A stretch of DNA of 5,772 nucleotides, taken from positions 1 through 5,772 of the forward strand of contig DATKYV010000202.1 of NCBI GenBank assembly GCA_035528275.1. The letters are read 5' to 3'. Shown piece by piece: positions 1 to 4,635 of the stretch. This DNA is from DATKYV01 sp035528275 (lineage in GTDB: Bacteria > Acidobacteriota > Terriglobia > UBA7540). The notes beneath the pieces were generated by a model. It was not told the DNA's origin and ran no database searches. It saw only the letters and a list, made by a program, of their open reading frames with translations. Both the position numbers and the translations under genes were made by a program. Each line of letters opens with the position of its first letter. Positions within the stretch are counted from its first letter, which is position 1.

Positions 1-35
1 TTGTGATTTGAAGAGTGGACTGATGGCTGGCTACT

Positions 36-74
36 GACAACCGACAACAAACAACCGACAACTGACAACTGACC
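36..74. repeat. Heptanucleotide tandem repeat (GACAACY)n
   Basis: Five consecutive 7-bp units can be read: GACAACC, GACAACA, AACAACC, GACAACT, GACAACT, followed by a partial GACC. The period is strict and only the last base (and one first base) varies. It lies in non-coding DNA upstream of the PilZ gene. Heptanucleotide microsatellites of this kind are known from several GC-rich and cyanobacterial genomes. No function is evident. It is too short-period and spacerless to be a CRISPR array. Confidence 0.85.
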
Positions 75-149
75 GCTCTCTCCCGTCTACCGCCTTTTCT
101 CTCCCTTCCCATCCGCCCTGCTTGCGAAAAGCAATGCGCAAGGCTACAC
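75..149 (+). promoter_or_regulatory. Pyrimidine-rich leader with candidate PilZ promoter
   Basis: Positions about 75-119 are strongly pyrimidine-rich on the + strand and hold no gene. A possible sigma70-like pair is TTGCGA (122-127) and TACACT (145-150), 17 bp apart, each matching consensus at 4 of 6 bases. If used, transcription would begin near 157-159, on top of the ATG at 159, giving a leaderless message. Alternatively AAGG (140-143) acts as a ribosome site for the TTG at 150, 6 nt away, with a promoter further upstream that I cannot identify. Confidence 0.3.
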
Positions 150-944
150 TTGCCCGCGATGGGCGAACGCCGCAAAGCTCCGCGATACATGTTTGGAGTG
201 CCGGCCATGTTGCACCCGGCAGGGGGAGGCGTCGGCACGAAGGTGCTGGTCAGGATGATGAGCACGCGAGGTTGTTCCATCGAGGGGGCGGAGGGCTTGA
301 GCCCCGGCAAAAAATGTGAGCTGTACGTTGACTGGCGAGGCGCCCAGATCGGACTGCAAGGCAAGGCGGTCTCAGGGGATGCGGAGGGGAACCTGGGACT
401 GAAGTTTCTCTCCGTCGACAGGGACACCCAGAGGCGCTTGAGCGATCTCTGTGACACGCTGCGCATTCAGTCGGAGGCAGGCCCTCCGCGGCGCGAAGCG
501 GACGCGGACTCGACGGTTCCGGTTACCGGGAACGAGCCGCAACTGCTGAGCGTCGCGGAACCGCCCGCGATGGCTCCATCGCCGGCGCCGGCGAAGATGC
601 ACGAGCGCCGTCGCGTGCCGCGCTACGTCAGCGATTTGCCCGCCCGCGTTTCGGTCCCCACCACCGGAGCGAGCTCGAATGTCACTCTTATCACCCTCTC
701 CGTCTTCGGAGGCTGCGTGGAGGGTTCGGAGCTTCCCGAATCCGGCCAGGAATGCCAGGTCAGTACCGAATGGGAGGGCAGACCATTGCGCTTGCCGGGC
801 AGGGTGGTCTGGAAGAGCAAGGAAGGACGGCTGGGCGTGAGGTTCGCTAGCCTCGACGAGGAGGCGGAGAAATCGCTTCGCCAGGTATGCACCAACCTCT
901 GGCTTCAGCCCATGGCGCCCCTTCCCCCTGAGCCGCAGTCGTGA
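150..944 (+). CDS. Tandem PilZ-domain protein
   Basis: A 264-residue cytosolic protein made of two PilZ folds, the family best known for binding cyclic di-GMP. Domain 1 spans about residues 5-105 and domain 2 about 150-250, joined by a Pro/Ala-rich linker (about 108-150). Each begins with the RxxxR signature (R8/R12 in RRKAPR; R154/R158 in RRRVPR) and ends with a typical GLKF or GVRF strand (about 83-86, 229-232). The second signature, (D/N)xSxxG, is degenerate in both: M36-x-S38-x-x-G41 and T182-x-S184-x-x-G187, so the acidic/amide residue that contacts the nucleotide is absent. Binding may therefore be weak or lost; this is inference. There is no signal peptide, membrane segment or output domain, so it probably acts by protein-protein contact. 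The start is TTG at 150 with AAGG 6 nt upstream; ATG at 159 (MGERRKAPRY) is a serious alternative. A hairpin terminator follows the gene, which converges on the restriction gene. Confidence 0.85.
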   Translation: MPAMGERRKAPRYMFGVPAMLHPAGGGVGTKVLVRMMSTRGCSIEGAEGLSPGKKCELYVDWRGAQIGLQGKAVSGDAEGNLGLKFLSVDRDTQRRLSDLCDTLRIQSEAGPPRREADADSTVPVTGNEPQLLSVAEPPAMAPSPAPAKMHERRRVPRYVSDLPARVSVPTTGASSNVTLITLSVFGGCVEGSELPESGQECQVSTEWEGRPLRLPGRVVWKSKEGRLGVRFASLDEEAEKSLRQVCTNLWLQPMAPLPPEPQS

Positions 945-955
945 CCGTCGTTAGC

Positions 956-997
956 CACGCGCTCGCCCAGCGCCACCATGCGGTCGTGCCCGCCCTT
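956..997 (-). pseudogene. Relic of a type IIG R-M C-terminus
   Basis: Read on the minus strand, 997-956 encodes KGGHDRMVALGERV, which aligns without gaps with residues 1013-1026 (KARHDRMVVLVERM) of the restriction-modification protein next door. At DNA level ACCATGCGGTCGTGCC is identical at 975-990 and 1264-1279. A 16-bp identity falling in the same codon register of the same motif is unlikely by chance. The relic has no start, is not in frame with the intact gene, and loses similarity after the motif. It is either a small duplication of the gene's 3' end or the last trace of an earlier copy. The paired-hairpin element at 999-1065 separates it from the intact gene. Confidence 0.6.
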
Positions 998-998
998 T

Positions 999-1065
999 GT
1001 AGGGGAGGGCCTTTACGGCCCTCCCGTTTTCCTTTTGCGGGAGTACCGTAAAGGTGCTCCCCTAC
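999..1065. repeat. REPIN-like element A (paired GTAG hairpins)
   Basis: A 67-bp inverted-repeat element. GTAG (999-1002) leads into a 9-bp stem (1003-1011/1017-1025) with 5-nt loop TTTAC. A 13-nt T-rich spacer (1026-1038) follows. A second 9-bp stem (1039-1047/1053-1061, one G-T pair) with loop GTAAA is closed by CTAC (1062-1065). The outer arms are near-perfect inverted repeats (about 18 of 20 positions). Known REP sequences carry a GTAG foot beside a hairpin, and inverted REP pairs form REPINs mobilised by RAYT transposases; membership in that class is inference from structure. The CTAC end contains, on the minus strand, the TAG stop of the restriction gene. Confidence 0.75.
1003..1036 (+). 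terminator. Rho-independent terminator of the PilZ gene
   Basis: A perfect 9-bp GC-rich stem (1003-1011 with 1017-1025) and a 5-nt loop are followed by GTTTTCCTTTT (1026-1036), giving the U-rich tail on the + strand. It lies about 60 bp after the PilZ stop. In the opposite direction neither hairpin of the element is followed by a T-run, so strong intrinsic termination is predicted only rightward. The terminator is the left half of REPIN-like element A. Confidence 0.65.
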
Positions 1066-4000
1066 GACGATTCGATGATCTTCCGCTCTTCCTCCGTGAT
1101 GCCGTACAGCTCGTAAACTAGCTCGTCGATTTCTGCGTCGGTCGAGGCGATTTCGCGGTCGAGGTCGGTAGCGCCGGCATCTTGCCGGCCCGTTCCTTGC
1201 CGCCGAGACGGCGGCGCTACGCCCTTCCGCTTGTTCAATTCCAGCATCCGCTCCACCAGCACAACCATGCGGTCGTGCCGGGCCTTGTCGGCAGGGTCGG
1301 AAAAGTCAATCGGGCGGAAGGGAAGTCGCTCGATGGCTTGCTTGTTTACGGCAAAGTAGCCACCGCGAAAAGCATTCGTCATTTGCTGGACGGCCTTATC
1401 CAGCAGGCGGGAATTGAGCAACCCAGCAACGTAGTGTGGATGGTGGCGGCCATATTTCATACGTGCACCGTAGCCGCCAGTGGTGATATTCACAAAGAAC
1501 AAATGGCCTTCCTGATCAGGTGCAACACGAAGCCTAGTTGTCATATAAGGGATAAGGAGCTTGCTTCCTACAAATGTTCCGATGTTCTGGCTTCTCGCGT
1601 ATGCATACCAGTCGGGGCGTTTTGCCCACAAACCCCTGTCGCGGGCTCCAAGAACTTTCTTATTCTCCTTGAGGTATTCCCAAGCGCGGGGAAACCGTTG
1701 CGTCAACGTGTCACTCGCCAGCAGGACAGCCCGCCCATTTTCCAGGACCTCGTATGGGTAGATGATGTGAAGACCCGCAGACAAATTAATCCAATAGCGA
1801 TGAACGTGTTCGCCCTTCACAACGGGCCTGAGAATTGCGGCCTCAATGTGAAATTGCTCGCCAAGTGCCGTTTGCACCTCACAGAGTCTGCCTTTTCTCT
1901 GCCGTACCTCCAAGAGGTAGATTTTGTCCGCACTAGTCTTGAGCCCCTGGAAGATATGAGGTTCTAAGACCGACATGGTGGGGAGTTTGCGCATCAAACG
2001 CACTAGGGTTTGGCCGAACGCGCCCACGGCGAGCGTCCATCGTGCCGGGCCCACTCCGAGTTGGATCCGCTCAAATTTCAGGACTTCCGTTTGGAGCACA
2101 CGGGCGAGCCCCTCTGCCCCTTCCTTTTGGTAAGCAGCCCCGAGGCGGACGTACTCGGCGTACCTGGGGCAGTCCCGTCTCAAGAAAAGTAGGCACGTGT
2201 AGTTCCCGGCCTCAGCAAACACCTGCGCGTCCTCAAAATCGACGATCCGCTCAATCGTATTCGGTGTGGTCACGAGCTGACGAAGACCTGCGCCATAGTC
2301 GGTCGTGAAAAACTTGTTTGGCAAAATGAAGCCGGCTCGACCCAGTTCTTTGAGAACTGTCAGCGCACGTTCCACGAAGAGCACGTATATGTCGTAGGTC
2401 GCCGTCGCTGCGCGGTAGTGCTGGTGGTAGTAGCGGCGCTGTTCTTCTCCGAGATCCTGACTTCTTACGTACGGCGGGTTGCCGATGACGCAATCGAAGC
2501 CGCCGGCGCGCATGATTTGCGGGATGGTGACGGGGCCCTGTAGAGGCGGCTTTACGCCGCCACGCTGTTGGCGGGATAAACCCGCCGCTACCGGCGGGAG
2601 TCCGTCAGTTGACGGACTCCCTACCGCCCTCACCCGTCCCGACCCTATCGGGACACCCTCTCCCTCGGGGAGAGGGGTGGGGGGTGAGGGGGCGCCGTCG
2701 GCAAACCAATCAAACGCGTTGATGCGCTCGCGCTCATCGTCCGCAAACAACGTTCCCTGCTCGTAGATATCCGGGCCGATCAGTGAATTCCCGCAGATGA
2801 TGTTGTATTTCAGTTCGGGCAGGAGCGACTGCTTGGGCGGGAGTTGCGACTTCTCGCCTTCCAGGGCTTTCAGGTACAAGCTCATCATGGTGATTTCGAC
2901 GGCCTGCGGGTCGATATCCACGCCAAACAAATTGTTCTTCAAAATCTTCGCCTTGCGAAAGACGGAGAGGCGATGCCCGCCGTCCGGGTCGGTGTGCACT
3001 TCTCGCATGAAGTCGAGGCTCGGGTGCGCGTGCCGGACTTCCTGCTCCGGATGCTCCAGATACCACTTCGTGTGGTAGTCAATCAAGTACTGAAACGCCC
3101 CGATCAGAAACGACCCGGAGCCGCACGCCGGGTCGAGGATGCGGACCTTTTCAATCTGCTTGGGCGTCTTGCCCTCGATCGCTTTCCCCACCGTGTTCTT
3201 GACGATGTACTCGACGATGTATTTGGGCGTGTAATAGACGCCGCCCGCCTTGCGCACTTCCGGCTTTTCTTCCACCCAGACGCGCTTCGGCGTCAGCCGG
3301 ATGGTGTTGCCCAGGTAGCGTTCGTAGATCGAGCCGAGAAGCTCGACGCCGATCACGTCAAAACGATACGGGCTCTGGGGCGGGTAAAGCCCCTCGATGA
3401 TTCTCGCCAGGACTTCGGAATCAATCTTGATGGTTTCCGAGAGGTGGGGCTTGAAGATTTCGCCGTTGAAATCTTCGTTGATGCGGTGGAAGAGGTCGTT
3501 GAGCCACTCGAAGATGTGGAACTTGCCGCCGCGCGCTTTCCAATCGTCCACGGCGTCGGCGAGCTGGCGCTTTTCGATGATGCGCCGGTCCTCGGCGATG
3601 CGCACGAAGACGATGCGGTCGAGAAGCCGCTGTACCACCTCGTTCAGTTGACGGGCGGTGAGGTCGGGATTGTTCTTGTAAACGTCCCGGGCGAGGTCGG
3701 AGCGCCAAGCCGTCATCTCTTCCAGAAACGCCTTGTCCACCGGGATGCGCAAGCGCTTGGTGCGGCGGTCGCGCGGCAGCATGGCCTCGAGCGACCCGGC
3801 GGCCACGCGCTCCTTCGAGAACTCCCAGAGCTTCTCGGTGTATTTCAGGTAGTCGGTGTACTTGAACTCCCGCAACAAACCTTCGTCCGGGCGGCGCTCG
3901 TCGGGCTTGATCGAAGCGTCGTAGAAACGGAATTCTTCGAAGTCGGTGAGGATGACGAAGAAAACTTGCTTGGTGCTCCAGGCGTACCCCTTCGCTTGCA

Positions 4001-4322
4001 GGATGTGCTTGGCGGCATCCAGAGGCTCGCAGGGCGCTTTCGCCTCCACAAAGAATTTCGTTTGCCCGCTGAGACGAAAGCTGTAATCGGGCTTCCCGAG
4101 GGTTTCGGCTTCACTGCTCTCGACGAGCACTTCGCGGGCGTGATGGGGCAGCCCCGCTTCGTTCCTCACGTCCCAACCCAGGGCCTCGAAGAAAGGGTTG
4201 ATGAAGTCCACGCGCGCCTGGGCTTCCCGATAGTCGCGGGAAAGGTAGTGAGCCTTGTCGGCCTCGAACCCCTTGATGAGGCCCTGGAGCTTTTGTGCAA
4301 AAGTCTCGATGGCGGTAGGCAA
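1062..4322 (-). CDS. Type IIG restriction-modification enzyme
   Basis: A 1086-residue single-chain restriction endonuclease plus N6-adenine DNA methyltransferase. The N-terminal nuclease (about 1-180) shows a PD-(D/E)xK core: P78-D79, then E93-A-K95 in FVEAKAP. A helical connector (about 200-350) leads to the methyltransferase: GGVYYTP (360-366), motif I DPACGSGSF (397-405, S-adenosylmethionine binding), FGVDID (466-471), GNSL (511-514) and catalytic NPPY (615-618). Residues about 770-1000 form a TaqI/Eco57I-like target-recognition domain, followed by a helical tail ending in the typical DELVYELYGITEEE. Such enzymes methylate one strand of an asymmetric site and cut at a distance, with no partner gene. 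The start is TTG, with GGAGG (4329-4333) 6 nt upstream. Oddities: residues 545-595 and 1035-1052 are encoded by inserted palindromic repeats, and the stop lies in another. The target-recognition region is lower in GC (52% at 1501-1860) than the nuclease/connector part (65% at 3541-3780). The recognition sequence cannot be predicted. Activity is uncertain because of the inserts, but every core motif is intact. Confidence 0.92.
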   Translation of the reverse strand: MPTAIETFAQKLQGLIKGFEADKAHYLSRDYREAQARVDFINPFFEALGWDVRNEAGLPHHAREVLVESSEAETLGKPDYSFRLSGQTKFFVEAKAPCEPLDAAKHILQAKGYAWSTKQVFFVILTDFEEFRFYDASIKPDERRPDEGLLREFKYTDYLKYTEKLWEFSKERVAAGSLEAMLPRDRRTKRLRIPVDKAFLEEMTAWRSDLARDVYKNNPDLTARQLNEVVQRLLDRIVFVRIAEDRRIIEKRQLADAVDDWKARGGKFHIFEWLNDLFHRINEDFNGEIFKPHLSETIKIDSEVLARIIEGLYPPQSPYRFDVIGVELLGSIYERYLGNTIRLTPKRVWVEEKPEVRKAGGVYYTPKYIVEYIVKNTVGKAIEGKTPKQIEKVRILDPACGSGSFLIGAFQYLIDYHTKWYLEHPEQEVRHAHPSLDFMREVHTDPDGGHRLSVFRKAKILKNNLFGVDIDPQAVEITMMSLYLKALEGEKSQLPPKQSLLPELKYNIICGNSLIGPDIYEQGTLFADDERERINAFDWFADGAPSPPTPLPEGEGVPIGSGRVRAVGSPSTDGLPPVAAGLSRQQRGGVKPPLQGPVTIPQIMRAGGFDCVIGNPPYVRSQDLGEEQRRYYHQHYRAATATYDIYVLFVERALTVLKELGRAGFILPNKFFTTDYGAGLRQLVTTPNTIERIVDFEDAQVFAEAGNYTCLLFLRRDCPRYAEYVRLGAAYQKEGAEGLARVLQTEVLKFERIQLGVGPARWTLAVGAFGQTLVRLMRKLPTMSVLEPHIFQGLKTSADKIYLLEVRQRKGRLCEVQTALGEQFHIEAAILRPVVKGEHVHRYWINLSAGLHIIYPYEVLENGRAVLLASDTLTQRFPRAWEYLKENKKVLGARDRGLWAKRPDWYAYARSQNIGTFVGSKLLIPYMTTRLRVAPDQEGHLFFVNITTGGYGARMKYGRHHPHYVAGLLNSRLLDKAVQQMTNAFRGGYFAVNKQAIERLPFRPIDFSDPADKARHDRMVVLVERMLELNKRKGVAPPSRRQGTGRQDAGATDLDREIASTDAEIDELVYELYGITEEERKIIESS
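1168..1220. repeat. REPIN-like element C, in coding frame
   Basis: A 53-bp element built as GTAG + C, a 6-bp stem GCCGGC (1173-1178/1184-1189) with 5-nt loop ATCTT, a 9-nt spacer, a 6-bp stem GCCGCC/GGCGGC (1199-1204/1210-1215) with 5-nt loop GAGAC, then G + CTAC (1217-1220). The layout matches element B1. On the minus strand it encodes residues 1035-1052 (VAPPSRRQGTGRQDAGAT) of the restriction enzyme, between the helix ending LELNKRK and DREIASTDAEIDELVYELYG. It opens no stop codon in that frame. Confidence 0.75.
2540..2591. repeat. REPIN-like element B1, in coding frame
   Basis: A 52-bp element: GTAG + A, a 6-bp stem GGCGGC/GCCGCC (2545-2550/2556-2561) with 5-nt loop TTTAC, an 8-nt spacer (2562-2569), a 6-bp stem GGCGGG/CCCGCC (2570-2575/2581-2586) with loop ATAAA, then G + CTAC (2588-2591). 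Loop TTTAC is shared with element A. It encodes residues 578-595 (VAAGLSRQQRGGVKPPLQ) of the methyltransferase region on the minus strand. Confidence 0.75.
2596..2624 (-). repeat. Single REP-like hairpin B2
   Basis: A perfect 11-bp stem (2596-2606 with 2611-2621) with a 4-nt loop AGTT, whose base overlaps the first C of CTAC (2621-2624). On the minus strand it is GTAG followed by a hairpin, that is, one REP unit rather than a pair. CTACCG occurs at both 2588-2593 and 2621-2626, flanking the hairpin as a 6-bp direct repeat. It encodes residues 567-576 (VGSPSTDGLP) of the restriction enzyme. Confidence 0.6.
2627..2690. repeat. Palindromic repeat B3 of a different family
   Basis: The outer arms CCCTCACCC (2627-2635) and GGGTGAGGG (2682-2690) are exact inverted repeats. 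Inside lie two hairpins: GTCCCGA/TCGGGAC (2636-2642/2648-2654, loop CCCTA) and CCCTCTCCC/GGGAGAGGG (2656-2664/2668-2676, loop TCG). The CCCTCACCC...CCCTCTCCC type of dispersed repeat is familiar from many GC-rich genomes and often leaves peptides such as SPPTPLPEGEG in proteins, as here (residues 545-566). It has no GTAG foot, so it is separate from B1 and B2. Confidence 0.65.
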
Positions 4323-4328
4323 CGTTTA

Positions 4329-4333
4329 CCTCC
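4329..4333 (-). promoter_or_regulatory. Ribosome binding site of the R-M gene
   Basis: On the minus strand GGAGG lies 6 nt before TTG (4322-4320). This full Shine-Dalgarno match decides the TTG start over later in-frame codons. The start also gives the expected complete N-terminal nuclease domain. Confidence 0.75.
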
Positions 4334-4358
4334 GGATTAAGAAGGGCGCGCAACCGGG

Positions 4359-4387
4359 AGTTTAATTCCAAGCCAACACGGGTTCAA
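4359..4387 (-). promoter_or_regulatory. Candidate promoter of the R-M gene
   Basis: On the minus strand TTGAAC (4387-4382) and TAAACT (4364-4359) are 17 bp apart, each matching the sigma70 consensus at 4 of 6 bases. Transcription would start about 4352, leaving a leader of about 30 nt that includes the GGAGG site. Position and spacing are good; sequence support is moderate. Confidence 0.35.
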
Positions 4388-4448
4388 GGGGATTTGGCTT
4401 CGCATTGATGGGGCCGTGTGGATCGCACTCCCGAGGTGACCATAGGTG

Positions 4449-4477
4449 TTGACGTTGCTACAGCTTCCACAAATACT
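4449..4477 (+). promoter_or_regulatory. Candidate distal promoter toward lexA
   Basis: TTGACG (4449-4454) matches the -35 consensus at 5 of 6 bases, and AATACT (4472-4477) is a weak -10 at 17 bp. If real it would give a lexA message with a leader of about 150 nt that crosses the TTTTGCACAAA site. Confidence 0.2.
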
Positions 4478-4538
4478 CTGCAGATTTTGCACAAAGTAAA
4501 CGCGGTCACACACTTCGTCGGCGCGGCGCTTTTTTTGC

Positions 4539-4567
4539 TTGCGTTTCGCTTTTTGTTCGCCTAGAAT
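4539..4567 (+). promoter_or_regulatory. Candidate proximal lexA promoter
   Basis: TAGAAT (4562-4567) matches the -10 consensus at 5 of 6 bases and TTGCGT (4539-4544) is a partial -35 at 17 bp, in a T-rich context. Transcription would start near 4574. GCCTGA occurs twice just downstream (4571-4576 and 4585-4590, 14-bp period), where a repressor would block initiation. None of the classical LexA boxes (CTGT-N8-ACAG, CGAAC-N4-GTTCG, GTTC-N7-GTTC) is present, so the operator is unidentified. Confidence 0.4.
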
Positions 4568-4591
4568 ATTGCCTGACCCTTTAGGCCTGAG

Positions 4592-4621
4592 AGTGATTTT
4601 CGGCTGGAACGACCTATCACT
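4592..4621 (+). promoter_or_regulatory. Inverted repeat in the lexA leader
   Basis: AGTGAT (4592-4597) and ATCACT (4616-4621) are exact 6-bp inverted arms 18 nt apart, ending just before the ribosome site. This could be a weak leader stem or a two-half-site operator. The arms are short, so chance is possible. Confidence 0.25.
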
Positions 4622-4622
4622 G

Positions 4623-4631
4623 AAAAGGTGA
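4623..4631 (+). promoter_or_regulatory. Ribosome binding site of lexA
   Basis: AAAAGGTGA precedes ATG 4636, with AGGTG (4626-4630) 5 nt from the start codon. It supports this ATG as the start, which also gives a complete N-terminal winged helix. Confidence 0.7.
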
Positions 4632-4635
4632 AGTC

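Larger units (their letters stand above)
4292..4495. promoter_or_regulatory. Inverted pair of TTTGTGCAAAA sites
   Basis: TTTGTGCAAAA (4292-4302) recurs as its exact reverse complement TTTTGCACAAA (4485-4495). Each copy is itself near-palindromic, and the first extends to CTTTTG-TG-CAAAAG (4290-4303). One lies over codons 7-11 of the restriction gene and the other about 65-75 bp upstream of the lexA -10 box. The spacing and symmetry suggest a possible operator pair for a dimeric regulator, but the protein is unknown and chance cannot be excluded. Confidence 0.3.
4323..4635. other. Divergent intergenic region, R-M gene / lexA
   Basis: This 313-bp gene-free stretch separates the minus-strand restriction gene from plus-strand lexA. 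It holds the strong ribosome site of the restriction gene, candidate promoters in both directions, one arm of an 11-bp inverted repeat, a T-rich stretch (about 4530-4557) with an imperfect direct repeat of the type GCTTTTT(TT)G, and the lexA leader. I see no RNA gene and no convincing small gene here. Confidence 0.6.

Noticed and set aside
36..74. CRISPR array
   Set aside because: The repeats are 7 bp with no spacers; it is a microsatellite.
122..319. Small + strand frame (65 codons) overlapping the PilZ start
   Set aside because: It overlaps the PilZ signature in another frame, has no convincing ribosome site and no recognisable content.
1182..1967. 261-codon open frame on the + strand
   Set aside because: It is antisense to the recognition domain, begins inside palindromic element C and shows no protein-like motif.
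1062..4322. BREX PglX or a type I HsdM subunit
   Set aside because: The protein carries its own PD-ExK nuclease core and a TaqI-like recognition domain in one chain, and no other BREX or Hsd genes are adjacent. Type IIG fits better.
2844..4340. Long open frame (498 codons) on the + strand
   Set aside because: It is antisense to the conserved nuclease/methylase region, whose minus-strand frame has clear catalytic motifs. The product has no recognisable motif, and GC-rich genes commonly leave such shadow frames open.
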